Assembly: GCF_030247185.1 (NCBI RefSeq)
Contig: NC_080571.1
Span: forward strand, 47,161,002-47,225,001
Reading direction: 5' to 3'
From: Malaya genurostris
Taxonomy: Eukaryota > Arthropoda > Insecta > Diptera > Culicidae
Length of the DNA stretch: 64,000 nt
Shown here: positions 43,362-56,193 of the stretch, in pieces
How positions within the stretch are numbered: the stretch's first letter is position 1
Layout: every line of letters starts with the position of its first letter
Made by a program: the position numbers and the translations under genes
The notes under the pieces: generated by a model
Seen by the model: the letters and a program-made list of their open reading frames with translations, nothing else
The model's database searches: none
What the model was told of the DNA's origin: nothing

Positions 43362-46300
43362 TCAAATTCCTCGGCGCGATTGCGGAATCCTGGTTGATTG
43401 TGTGTGCCGCAGTGGATGACGTTGGCCCGATTGATGGCCGTTGCTGTTTCCATTGCGCACGAAATGTTTCTCGGAGCGTATCCTTCGCAGCACCTGATCC
43501 CGGGATTCGTCGTGTCGAACCACCGTCGTCGGAAGATCCCATTCGACGTCTTCGGCGGAACAGCACGATCGAAACAGATGGCGAAATCCGGCCCGAAATT
43601 TGCGGTTCATAAACGCGTACAGAATCGGATTGATGCACGAGTTGGCGGCGCCGAGCCACTGTGCCACCGGAAGGATACCGAAAATGAAGGATTGCACTGC
43701 AATGAATGAGAGATGTGATGTTTGGTTTTTATGCTTTTCTACGTATGCCAATTTGTTCGGCAGACGGTGGCTCCCACCTGAATCCTCGTAGATAAGATCT
43801 CCAGCAAATTTAACGAAACAGAATATCGCATACAGCGGCAGCCAGGAGAGGGTAAATGTTATGATGACGACAAGTACCATTTTGATTACCTGTAATTTTA
43901 AGAGATTGTGAAATCATATAATTTGGTTATTATTACTTGCGCTCATGTTCTTTTTTTTCATTGTTCCTTATACAACAATGTACAGTGCGTTTCCATGGTT
44001 CACATCACAATCGGAGGAGTCGCAGTGTACATTATTTCGGCTGATTGAGAAACTATAGCGGAACATAACCAACCTTCACTTTGCTTTGGTTGAAAACTTC
44101 GTTCTTCCGGCTGATAATCAGATCGCGAGGAAGTTTCCGATAGGCGACGTTTTTCCAAATGATGACATAGCAAATTGATATCACAATCAGCGGGCCGAGA
44201 TAGCACAAGAACAGATTTGCAAACAGAAAGTACCAGCTTTCCGATGCCGGTGAGGGCCACAGTTCCGTGCAGATCTGGAAAGGCAACACACGAGATTAGG
44301 CATGTTGTGTTTGGGGGGAAAAAGGGTAAATGGATAGGAGCAAAAAATAGACTAAACTCTCTAAAGATTCGTAAACAGAAAACATCCGAGTTGAGTGAAG
44401 ATACAGTGCAGTCTGTCCAAGTGCGGATGACGATTTGTAGTCAACTTTTTATATGATAATTTTCAAATCTGGCTGGCTAAGATGTTAAGTATGCATTAGT
44501 ATAATATATCATCTTGGAATATTTGATTTTTTTTCGTCTCAGTCGAGCCATCCACAATCAGACGGAGGAGACTAGCTGGTACTGTTCAAATGACTAACAC
44601 ATCGTAGGAATGCCTTTCAATTGCGTCCAAATGGAATAAGGAATAAGGCTTCATGTGATTGAGCCACGTGCGCTTTGGGCTACTATTCGGGCCGATTTGA
44701 ATGCATGAAACGTATTAGCTGAAGTGAAAGAAAAGACTAAATTGACTTTGATGGGAACACAATGGAACCAACATTCAAATTGATTTGTTCTGTTACTCAA
44801 GCGTTGTACGAATTGTTCCAACAGACGGTTAGTGATTTTTTTTTGTCAGGACGTCGGCATTCGATGCTGCTCGTGTGATGAAGCCGGGCGAAGGATATGT
44901 ATTTATTTTTGCATATTCATTGGCCTCAGCCAAGTGTCTGTTGTTGGCTAGTCGCTTGAAGTCAAGATCGTTGAGAGAAGAAAGCCTAGCAATTTAGAGG
45001 TAATTTCGCATATACGGCGCAAATAACATGCATGATTTGCACAAAGTTAGTTCCAATTCGTGCAGATTCTTGTTTATGTTTTTTTTGCTGTTGGCTATGT
45101 AATGTTGGCTATGTATATTTACGAAAAGAGCCTAATCAAAAGGGTCTGAAATCTAATACCGTTTTCATTTATTGATCATAGCAGCCCGAGAGGTGACCCA
45201 GAGTCGCCCAAGCAACTTTGAGATGTTTGTTTTAGCAATCTGGGATCGCTCTAGATCGGACTCCAATCGCGTAGTTGACTCTGAAAATTTTCTCGGGTCG
45301 CACCTAGCATCCATTCGAGTTTGTTTATTTTTTCTTTTTTTTCATGAGTTGTTGTTCAGGGCGCGTACTACGTGTTCGTTAAGCTACTCAGCTACTATAA
45401 GCTACTCAGCAATCAAAAGCTAAATAATTTTTTTCGGCTCATAATAATGCCTTGTTTTTTTGTAAGTTATAGGCGTTACGAAGCGCTATATGCGTTACTT
45501 TTCTGTAAATTATAAACGTTACGAAGCGTTACATGCGTTACTTTCATGTAAGTTATAAACGTTACGAAGCGTTACATGCTTTTCTTTTCTGTAAGTTATG
45601 AACGTTACGAAGCGTTACATGCGTTACTTTTTTGTAAGTTATAGGCGTTACGAAGCGTTACATGCGTTTCTTTTCTGTAAGTTATAAATGTTATGAAGCG
45701 TTACATGCGTTACTTTTTTGTAAGTTATAAACGTTACGAAGCGTTACATGCGTTTCTCTTCTGTAAGTTATAAATGTTACGAAGCGTTACATGCGTTTCT
45801 TTTCTGTAAGTTATAAACGTAACGAAGCGTTACATGCGTTTCTTTTTTGTAAGTTATAAACGTTACGAAGCGTTACATGCGTTCCTCTTCTGTAAGTTAT
45901 ATATGTTACGAAGCGTTACATGCGTTTCTTTTCTGTAAGTTATAAACGTTACGAAGCGTTGCTTTTCTGTAAATTAAAAACGTTACGAAGAGTTACATGC
46001 GTTTCTTTTCTGTAAGCTATAAACGTTACGAAGCGTTATATGCATTACTTCTCTGTAAGTTATAGGCGTTACTAAGCGCTATATGCGTTACTTTTCTGTA
46101 AGTTATAAACGTTACGAAGCGTTACATGCATTACTTCTCTGTAAGTTATAAACGTTACTAAACGCTATATGCGTTACTTTTCTGTAAGTTATAAACGTTA
46201 CGAAGTGTTACATGCATTACTTCTCTGTACGTTATAGGCGTTACTAAGCGCTATATGCGTTACTTTTCTGTAAGTTATAAACGTTACGAAGCGTTACAAG

Positions 46301-49300
46301 CGTTTCTTTTCTGTAAGTTATAAACGTTACGAAGCGTTACATGCGTTACTTTTTGTAAATTATAAACGTTACGAAGCGTTACTTGCATTTCTTTTCTGTA
46401 AGCTATAAACGTAACGAAGCGTTATATGCGTTACTTCTCTGTAAGTTATAGGCGTTACGAAGCGTTACGTGCGTTTCTTTTCTGTAAGTTATAAACGTTA
46501 CGAAGCGTTACATGCGTTCCTTTTTTGTAAGGTATAAACGTTACGAAGCGTTACATGCGTTTCTTTTCTGTAAGTTAAAAACTTTACGAAGAGTTACATG
46601 CGTTACTTTTCTATAAGCTATAAACGTTACGAAGCGTTACATGCGTTACTTCTATGTAAGTTATAGGCGTTACGAAGCATTACTTGCGTTACTATTTTGT
46701 GAGTTATGGCCTTACAAAGCGTTACATGTGTTACTTTTTATGAATTTTAAACATTACGAAGCGTTACTAGTTTATGAGCTTCAAGCGTTACGACGTGTTA
46801 CATGCATTACTTTTTGTAAGTTTTAGGCGTTACGAAGCGTTACCTTATATAATTTACTGGCGTTCCGAAGCGTTAGTTGTTGTAAGTTACTGGCGTTAGA
46901 AACGTGGCATGTGTTACTTTGTATATGCTTTTGGCGTTACAAAAGCGTAACTTTACTTTTTTGAGAATCATAGACGTTACGAATTGTTACATTCGTTATT
47001 TTTTAGTAAGTTATAGGCGTTACATGCGTTACTTTCTTTGTAAGTTATAAGCGTTATAAAGTATTACATGCGTTACTTTTTGTGAGTTTTAAAATTACAA
47101 AGCGCTACAAGCGTAACTCGTTTGTAAGCCACAAGCGTTACGATGCGTTACTTTTTAGTAAGTTTTAGGCGTTACAAAGCGTTACCTTATGTAAGTTATA
47201 GGTGATACGAAGTGTTACTTTTTGTAAGTTACAGGCGTTACGAAACGTAACATGTGTTACTTTTAATTAGTTGTAGACGTTACGATGCGTTACTTTTTTG
47301 TAAGTTTTAGGCGTTACGAAGCGTTAGCTCATGTAATTTACAGGCGTTACGAAGCGTTACTTTTTGTAAGTTACAGGCATTACAAAACGTGCCAGTTTAC
47401 TTGGGCGTTACAAAACGTGACATGTTACTCTGTGTAAATTTTTGGCGTTAGTAAGCGTTACATGTGTAAGTTTTATGTGAGTTGTAGACGTTACGTGCGT
47501 TACTTTTTTGTGTTACATGCGTTACTTCTTTGTAAGTTGGAGGCGTTACGAAACCATACATTCTTTACATTAAATAAGTTTTAGGCGTTACGAACCATAA
47601 CATCAGCTACTCTTTTGTAAGTTAAAAGCGTTACAAATTGTTACATGCGTAAATTTTTTTTGTAAGTTTTTGGTGTTACAATACGTTACATGTATTACAT
47701 TTTTGAAAAGTACAAGCGTTACGAGACGTTACATTCGTTACTGTTTTGTAAGTTTTGTGTGTCACGAAGCGTAATGTGTTTCTTTTTTATAAGTTATAGG
47801 TGCTAAAAAGCGTTAAAAGGGTTTTGGCATCCCAATTTTAACCTATTGAAGAATGCCTTATTTGCAAAATCCACTGGAAATGTCAAAATTATCAAATAAT
47901 TAGAAATGTTAATGTTATTTCACAAAATTCAACGGTTTCAATATTTTGAGTGTTACCGTCTGTAACTTAAAATGGAACACTTAAAAGAGCATCGAAATGG
48001 GTCTCATCCATATCAGTTAATGCATTGAGCAACTGTCTGTAGCAATGTGTCAACAGAAGACTTGGTTTCAAGAGCTACAGCTACGGTATAGAAAGCATTT
48101 CGATTCAGTTAAAGTCAGGTGGTATACCAATTAGCAAATGGTGCGGAAAAGTCTCTCCAGGTAACTCTACAAGTTTTACTTTGCCAGTAAACATCCCAAC
48201 CAGCCATTGCTGCATAATTTGGAGGCTAGAGAAGCATGTTAGATTTCAGAACGAGTGAATTCAGATGAAATTTAGTGACAGTAATCCCATGGTCAGAGAA
48301 TCTCTTCATACCAAAACAGATACTAGTCATACTCGATGGAAAAATTAATATATTGCTGAAAATGCGTTAAAGGTGGGAGAAACATGCTAATGCACAATTG
48401 TTTTTAGCAACTGTTAAACAGAGTATAATTACAAAAAACAGATGTTCTGACTCCTACAAAAGGTGACGCACACGGCCAAATATTGTTAAAGATGGTACGG
48501 TTGTTGAAAATGTTGGTATCGAATTCCCTTAGCATAACTCAAAATTTCTATTTGAACAACTGAAACATACCCCCCTCAAAATAGCAATCATTTTCATGAA
48601 AAATCTACCTGCGCTAGACTGCCGGGAATCCCGATCGGTTTCAGTGTGAACACAAACAGCCACGGGAGATTTATGCCCAGCGCGACTGTCCAGATAATTG
48701 AAACGATCACACGGTACTGCCTACGAGGAAGAAAAGGAAGAGAACGAAATTACCATAAGTAAATAAACAGACCGTATGAATAATGGTTCCCATTTACTAG
48801 TCCGGTGGGGCTTCTGCCACGGGTAGATTATCTCACCTGGTTGTAATGGTACCCGAGATGGGAAATGAAATGGCCACGCAGCGTTCGATCGAGATTGCCA
48901 TCAGCGTGTTGACCGAAGCCGATACCGAGACGCCCTGCAGGTAGGATACGGCTTTGCAGAAGAACACTCCCAGGATCCAGGCTGAAGAGAAAAGGAAATT
49001 ATGAAAGAAATTTACAATGACACTACCGTTCCGCTGTATAGAGGCACGCACAGTGAGCGTAATTTGTTCGAATGTCAAAAATGATGATGAGTAATGCGAT
49101 ATAGAGGAGAGGCTGTTTGTCAAAAGAGGGGCGATAGTAGGGTGGATTTTGCATATAATTTAAACAATGTAGATTAAAATAATGCAAAAAAAATTAACAG
49201 TTGCTCACTCTATTTGAGCACTTCGCCTTTATCTTGAATTGTCACCAGCCGCATTCGATGTCACGTTTCTTTTTGTTATACACTCACGAGAAAATATTAA

Positions 49301-52300
49301 CTTGTTCCCAAATGTTATATAAAATCAATTTAGTAATATGAGCTTCAATATTTCCAGACAGTCGAAAAGCGCAAGCTTTTGATTGTAATATTATTGAAAT
49401 GCATGCACGAGACATTTCACGGGATGTTGAAAGTAGGAAAATAGAAAAGATGTGGCTAAATAATTATTCAACGAAGAAGTTTGAACTGAAGTAACTGCAG
49501 AACGAAATATTCATTTATATATTTATAGTCGCTCCTCTTCCTAAATGTAGCCGGTAATTGGTATCGGAAACACTCAAGCCACACTGCATTCAGTTCCTCA
49601 AAGTCGACCTACATCATAACTCTAACTCTAAATCACAGAACTGTGGAGAAGCACACTAGAAGCAGTTGTAAAAATACTGACGACACTGCACAATGTGACA
49701 TAATGGCTATCCAGATAATTGCCGTCCCATTTCTCTCCATGCTCTTTGGCATATGTGCAAAATGACTCTCGATGGGTCGGGTGGCCCAGAAAGTTTTGAT
49801 ATTTTCGGTTACAAGTTTGATTACATCAATCGGTCGAATAATCTAAACTAATTTTCTAAGAGAACCAGTGTATTTTAGGGCGTTTTAGAGGGCTAATTAC
49901 ACGCTTCAAATTTGATTTTCTCAGAAACGGTGACGAATATAAGAAAATCCAACTTACAATCTCTTGGAAAATTTTAGATTATTCTGTGAATTATTCTGTT
50001 TCAGACTGATTCATTAACATTAGCGGTTGGAAAAGTCTTTTTTCTGAATGAAGAATTGCATAACTGAAAACGTCGTCTTTCAATTTGTTCATCGAATATC
50101 TCGCCTTAAAAAGCATGGATCAAAAATCTAAATGATGGTTTGAATTTTTAAACACCCTTCACCTTATTGTTTCGAAATCGGAAGTCGAATACGGACAAAA
50201 TTCCATAGCGGAAATCGGTTAAACCGTCTCTGAAATAATTAGGTAAGTTGAAGTTTATGAGTTTTTGACTACTATTTTCGGTGCTTTCGGAATCAGTAAC
50301 TAGGAACCGGTATAGTCGACATCGATTCTTTTGGTTAGCAATTAGCATAACTAACAAGCTGAAACAGTTTTGAGCTAAATTTCCGAGTTTTTCTGACCAA
50401 CCACACCTGCCCAACTGATGAATTAGTGTCATGTATGAAGACACGTTCTAAAACTTGAAATTTTCATACTTATAAGTTTATAATCCCGGAACCGTAAGTC
50501 GCATCCGAATAAAATTCGACAGGGTTCACAGTAATTAATCGCTGGTCAGATGGAAAAAACTGGAAGTGTGTTTAAACACTCCCTTTTTATTTTTGATATC
50601 ATTCTACAGGGTGTCCCATGAAAAATTTCGAATTGAAAAATGCAATAATATAAAAAACGAGGAAAAATTAATGACAATAATTAAATGACACTAAATTGTA
50701 CTGGAAGACCGGAAAGAGAAAGTGCGCGATGGTTGGGCAAGACTCTGCAGATGAAAAAGGTCTCCTGTCGCTGGATCCTGCACATACTTATAAAAGACTA
50801 AGAAGACAAACGGAATTGTACTTCGAGAACATGTTTGGCTGGATTCATTATCATACGTCAAAGAACAAAATGATTACCCGACAATGGACTGTAGTCGTGC
50901 ATTGAAGCGACACAAGTGCCTGGAAAGAAGACTTCACTTTGTTCACACCCTCAAACTATTATCCTTTCCCAACCCTCAAGTCATCTCTGGGAAATCAATG
51001 AAATTTTAGACCACTACTTCCGGAACCTCAAAACGAAACCAGTATAGCCAATGTAAGTTTGTATGGCCATCAACTAATATGACCTACAAATTTGGAAGAC
51101 GTTTTCCTATCTATGCAATATTGGACCACTGCTCTAGAAATGGACATTTATGAGGTCTTAGACATGTGCGACTGAAATGGTATGACAGTAAACGTCAAGG
51201 AATGTAATACAATAACCTTCTCTCGGTCACAGTCATAAATTTTATTTAAATACTTAATTATGATAGTTCCAGTGGAAAAGATTAAAGTGCCTGTTAAAAA
51301 CGTCTGTAAAAGGTGCACCGAAAATCATGTACATAAGCACTCTTCAGTATTATTTTTTATCTGAGGGCCCCTCCCGAAACGAAATCCTGGGTAAGGGCAT
51401 GTTTCAGTCCTACGTGTAGCATGCTAAGAGTAAATTGTTGCTGGGCAGCAAGACAAAAAGCGCTATAAAATTAGTATGCTCTGACCTTGTGTCATGCGAG
51501 TTTGAATGAAATTCCATATTATGTCGTTAATTAATATAAGATGAACTCAATTAATAATGAATTAATAAATATAATGAATGTATTAATAAATATAACTGCC
51601 ACTTGAACACAAGCAGGGCGAAGAAAAGGTTGGAATAAATGGATTTTCTGCCTATTCCTGGTAGCTCATCCAAAGAATAGTGTTCCCCAAACTTGACGGT
51701 TTTAACACTGGCATGATGAATTCCAAACCGCTTCGCCAATTTTCACCATGTGTCCAGAACCTTAATTTTCACTTCCTTTTCAATACGCGACATTTTGAAA
51801 ATGCAGAATTTCAACCGCACAAACAAGTAAACAAACGAAAGCTGACAGCCAAACGCACAGCATGCTGTGATCTGAGCATAAAAAACCATCACAAATACAC
51901 GCGTACAACACAAATGTATGTGGATAGCTTATTTTCGATACACTCCCTAAGCTGACTCTTATGCAGTTGCGGAATTAAAAGTGTGACGATTGATTGAACT
52001 GTTTGGTTGAAAATATTGATTATTAGAAACTTTGGTTGCCTTGTTCCACATCAATGGCTCGAACAACCCCATGGGGCTGATCCTTGTAATTTTTTTCAAT
52101 AGGGATTTCAAATTTTGACAGCAACTTTTTGCTCACACACTAATATTAGTACGAATCAGAGATGCCAGATATTTTCATAGAAAATCTGTATTGCTATGTA
52201 TAAAAAATATGTATTAATCTGTATTCACTACTAAAATGAAATTCTTACAACAAAATGATGCCAAAAGATGATATTCCAATAGATTGTGGTTGTAGGATGG

Positions 52301-55300
52301 TAGATTCAATCAGTCATTGCTGCGCTCACAAGAATATTCAACGATGAAATTTCATAGTTCTTTTCAATTTTTTTTATTCACAACAATTGAATTGTAATTC
52401 CATATATTTATCTAGTTTGAAATTGTTGACTTCATAATTTGACATGAAATTACAACGCCCAATATGTCAAGTCGGGTCATACAACTCTCAGTTCGACAGT
52501 AAAATTTTATGATACCATTTCTTCCTTGAATATCAATTCAAATTGGTTTCAAACTGTGTTGGTGATTACCGAAAATTTGACAGAAGCTGCTCGATATTTT
52601 TCTATATTGTATACAACATTTTCAATCCGATAGAAGATGCTACAAGATCTCGTGTCTCTCAATACATGAACCGTGCGAGAATTTTTCTACATTTCTTTGC
52701 TCCACCTAATATTTCACGGCCCCTAAAAAAAATATAGTCTGATAATTATCGTTGCAGGCTGGAATTTACCAAGAGAGAATCGCAAGTTGACAATTATCGC
52801 AGAAAATCGAATCGATGATTCGACTTGATGATTCTCATACTATGTTGCAATATTTAAAAACCTTTGTGTGGAGCATTCACATACATTTTCATAGACACAA
52901 CTTATACAAAGGTTATATGCACAAAAAAAGTTTTGCTAAGAGTAAAGCGTCAAATATAAAATTAGTTCGGTAAATCGTAAAAGGAAAAGTAAACAAAGAG
53001 AAAGTGTCATTTGCATTTAAACCCGTTTGTCGTGGGACGGTCGAAATGATTCTATCGCAGTTATTCACTGCCCATGTAGAATCTGATCGCGAGACGAGAA
53101 TAAGCGACCGTTTGTTGCTTCAGAGAGAATTTCCACAGCAGCGAGCTAACCTTTGATTCTCAGACAGGTCATCGGGAGAAATTCGCTCTCGCACTTGTGT
53201 CTATTCTATGTTAAATGAACCATGTCGGATTTTTGTTGCTGCGATGATATTCGTCTCTTTTTGATGGCACTGATTGAATCATGTGAAGAGTTGCTAGTGA
53301 GCGTTCTTTGATACGATAAAAGCTATCCTTGGTTTCAAATTATAATACAAATGGATTTCACAACTGATTTCCATATTAATTTGTTATTTGTCCGTTGATT
53401 GAAAGACTTTTATTTCATCACTGGAATCAAATACTAAAACATAGCTCAGACAGAAAAGTTGAATTTTTTCGTTTTTACTTTTTGTGAGATCTGTATAAAT
53501 CTGTATTAAATTGAGGAAATCTGAACCAAATCTGTATTCTGTATTAAATCTGTATGAGCATGTAAAAATCTGTATAATACAGATAATCTGTATAAATGGC
53601 ATCTCTGGTACGAATGCCATATACCGTGCACATCAGGGATGCCAGGTTAAATTTTTAAGCAGGTTTTAAAAAGTTTGTGCCAATAAATTGTTGCCATTGT
53701 GACATTATCGTATTTTATCGTGCAAAAGTGAAAGTTAAATGCTCTAAAAATGTAAATTTCAAACATGTCCATTTAACATTTAATAATAAGTACACTCTTT
53801 AAATATCTGCGGCGTTAATCAGGAATCTGTAAATTCAGGTATAAATCTGCATAAGTGGTATCACTAGTTTCCATATACTGGACTTATTTGTATGTGTGTA
53901 CTGCGGGCAATGGGCTGTGCAAATATTTTTTTCGCAGGAATCTATTCTAGTTTGAAATACGCAATAACAATTTTGCTTTCATATTCCGAAACCAAAATTC
54001 GAATTCAAACCCAATGAAATTATTTTAATTATTTCAATTTTTATTTTGCACGTTTGAGCTTGAGTAATTGCTTTCTTCCCGAGTTACATACACTAATATG
54101 GCTAGACTCTCTCAACACCTTATAAATTATACTTTTATTGGGGGTGAAATAAAGCCATTTCGTTTGATGATCATAAATACAATTAGTTGAAAACGTTTGA
54201 CTGTTGTCGGTCTTCTAATCTGATTTTTTTTCGTCTACTCACAAAAGGTCGTCCGTTTAATATCCCGTCACTGTTAGAAAAACGCAAAACTATTTAAACG
54301 ACTTTCCATCAGAGCTCAGACATTCTCTGGAACGGTTGTTGTAATTTGATTTGATGTTAAAATTAGAGGAGCACAGGCAAAGCTGTAAAATGTTTGTTGG
54401 AATTCCAATCGAAACTTTGGTCAAATCAATAAAATGGGTTTTCAATGCCCAAAATTTTCCAGACGCCACCCATTTCATGTCAGCTCTGTGCCTTTACTTA
54501 TCACCCAACTGTAGACAATTAGCCAATAAAAATGTTACAGCAAAATTAGGCAATCACAATATTCCATTGGTGACATAAATCCCATCGCTCACGTTGGTGC
54601 TATGTGCCATCTTTGAAGTGCTCTCAGCAAAAGTGGGTCGTATTTTTTTTTATTAGGGAATGGATTGATCGATTCGGAATATTTGAAGTGGTTTCAGTAC
54701 GGACGTCTATCTAATGACAAACCTAAATAAATATTGAAGGAATTCTTCGCTTGATCGTTCTGCCAGAGGCACAGCAATCGATGGTGAGAAAGTACTGAGT
54801 TAGCACGTGTCACACCTTCTTCTGTTGGACTTAATTGGATGGAATTGGTTCTGACTGTGAGTGGTATTAAATTTAATTTTTAATCCGATTGGCAATATAT
54901 TTCATGGCACTTACCGGGATATAGATTCCCTATCAGGGTGAACGGCAAACATATAAAATTGACTAATAAATCAGCGTACGCCAGATTCACGATGAAACGA
55001 TTTGTCGGCGAGCGCATCATGGTACTCTTCTTCACCACAATCACGACCGAGATGTTCCCCAGCAGACCGACGATGAAGATCAACGAATAGGCCACGCTAG
55101 AAATGGAACGGACGAAAGCGAGAAGACATTTTAAAACAGGAACAAAGGACACAGATTCACTGTTTGAAATGGTTTTAATATGATGGAAGTTGGAATGGCC
55201 TTTCGATGTGGCGGCAGCTCAAAAGCTCAATTTTTAAATCAATAAATTTCGGAACAGAACACAAACCTCAGCAGAACCGTTCCTAGTATGCCGTATCGCA

Positions 55301-55508
55301 GTTGGTAAGCTGGATCGTAGGACAGCAGCGTGTAGTCCTTGAGGTCCGACTCAAGCTCCATCTCATCGAGCTTGAGCCCGCTCAGATTGACACTCGAAGA
55401 TGGAGCCATTGCCGAGAGCACCGGGTCCGTGTCGTAGTGCACAACGAAGCAGGTCCAATTGTGACTCGAACCGATGTTGGTGGTACAATTAATTGAATTG
55501 GATTCCAT
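43362..55508 (-). CDS. neuropeptide G-protein-coupled receptor, SIFamide/NPFF-receptor type
   Basis: Class A GPCR expected in the plasma membrane of neural or target cells. Seven coding exons with consistent phases: 55267-55508, 54915-55096, 48837-48981, 48609-48720, 44074-44274, 43778-43889, 43362-43696; 442 codons plus stop. The N-terminus has glycosylation sites (NCT, NWT, NLS). Visible blocks: TM1 IFIVGLLGN, TM2 NLAYADLLVNFICLPFTLIG, TM3 YLQGVSVSASVNTLMAIS then ERC in the DRY position, extracellular loop ICTELWPSPASESWYF, TM5 LFLCYLGPLIVISICYVIIW, QSKVKVIKMVLVVIITF before TM6 LSWLPLYAIF, TM7 AQWLGAANSCINPILYAF. These match the SIFamide-receptor group best. ERC instead of DRY/DRF and the divergent C-tail may mean a paralog, so no symbol is given. 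Introns of 4.3 and 5.9 kb contain repeats. Confidence 0.9.
45470..47830 (+). repeat. 43-bp minisatellite in a GPCR intron
   Basis: About 55 tandem copies of a unit like GTAAGTTATAAACGTTACGA followed by AGCGTTACATGCGTTTCTTT and TCT. Copies in 45470-46640 are close to each other. From about 46680 rightward they drift in length and sequence until the pattern fades near 47830. It lies in intron 44275-48608. Confidence 0.95.
47831..48608. other. remaining intron sequence
   Basis: Intron DNA with no recognisable element. Confidence 0.4.
49124..52148. other. GPCR intron with dispersed-repeat fragments
   Basis: 49930-50130 and 50140-50560 contain the mosquito dispersed repeat (GAACCGTAAGTCGCATCCGA, GAAATCGGTTAAACCGTCTC). 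The rest of the interval, including short ORFs at 50696-50905 and 51680-51955, shows nothing recognisable. Confidence 0.45.
52157..53607. mobile_element. hAT-type MITE, copy 2, with a 775-bp extra segment
   Basis: Ends CAGAGATGCCAG and CTGTATAAATGGCATCTCTG (inverse), flanked by an exact 8-bp duplication GTACGAAT (52149-52156, 53608-53615). Relative to copy 1 it is inverted. It has an added block 52554-53328 bordered by TTGGTTTCAAA repeats. No transposase was found. It sits in the 5.9-kb GPCR intron. Confidence 0.94.
53616..54914. other. rest of the GPCR intron
   Basis: A fragment similar to the hAT MITE end (CTGTAAATTCAGGTATAAATCTG near 53830) is present. Otherwise nothing was recognised. 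Confidence 0.4.
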
Positions 55509-55562
55509 TGGGCCGCTGCCGAAAGTCTGATTAGCCAGTGGGAGTCAGTGGGATGCGGTAAT

Positions 55563-55601
55563 TTAGCACGCTTTCCATCCGATTGGCATTCTTCTGTTCA
55601 T
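55563..55601 (-). promoter_or_regulatory. upstream ORF in the GPCR 5' leader
   Basis: ATG at 55601 opens a 12-codon frame (MNRRMPIGWKAC) ending 54 bp before the receptor ATG. It lies in a presumed leader exon whose acceptor would be CCGTTTCAG at 55636-55644. If transcribed, it could dampen receptor translation. Confidence 0.35.
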
Positions 55602-55922
55602 ACTGGCGTCGCGTCGTGCTTCCGGAAGTAATCAGCTGAAACGGTGCAGTCAATTGAGAGATTCTTAGCTTTTTAGAAGCGCTTGTCAATGTTAAATAGT
55701 TGATTAATTATTTATGGAGAAAATGTCACAACACACATTCGTTATTTGGTTTCTTCTAGATGTAGTAAAAATATTAGCTAACAAACGAGGCATACACAAG
55801 TAACCAATAGTTTCATTCTTAAAGCAGGTATTTTGTAGTAATTGTGATGCGAAAAATTTGTGATAGATAAAAATCTATCTGAAAAATACCCGGAATGTGG
55901 TAAGAAAATGAAAAACTCTTAT

Positions 55923-56147
55923 TTATTCTTCTAAATCAATTTTATTCTCTTCCAAGTAATCCCTTCCCGGCAAAATGCACTCCTCGGAGCATGCCAAATA
56001 GTCCTCCTCCGGTATGGCCTTCAGCACCTTCTTTGATTCGACTCTTATCTTTTCAATCGATTCGAGACGAGTTCCCCGAAGTGAACAAATAGAAATATTT
56101 TGAGAATTTACATCAATTGAATGGAAAGCTACTTTATAGATCTTCAT
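55923..56147 (-). CDS. 74-codon ORF with mariner-derived C-terminal part
   Basis: ATG at 56147. The first 24 residues (KIYKVAFHSIDVNSQ...) are not recognised. From LRGTRLESIEKIRVESKKV to DYLACSEE the sequence resembles the C-terminal region of a mariner transposase, and NKIDLEE is that family's usual tail. Between these the conserved tryptophan-rich part (DWKKRWHKCI in relatives) is frame-shifted. A TATA box lies about 50 bp upstream. It could be a chance ORF over a relic, or a small fused gene. Confidence 0.35.
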   Translation of the reverse strand: MKIYKVAFHSIDVNSQNISICSLRGTRLESIEKIRVESKKVLKAIPEEDYLACSEECILPGRDYLEENKIDLEE

Positions 56148-56193
56148 TTTTCAATACACTTTAGGATACTATACGATTTCTCAAATATACAAT

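Noticed and set aside
43349..43709. Plus-strand ORFs opposite the GPCR last exon
   Set aside because: Antisense shadows of a well-supported exon; no family resemblance.
46641..46826. 61-codon ORF with periodic RRYEALLALL/HYEALLVYE pattern
   Set aside because: It is only the minisatellite read in one frame; the periodicity is that of the DNA repeat.
45470..47830. Regular repeats spaced by variable tracts, superficially CRISPR-like
   Set aside because: The whole unit, including the 'spacers', repeats with a 43-bp period; the sequence is eukaryotic and intronic. It is a minisatellite.
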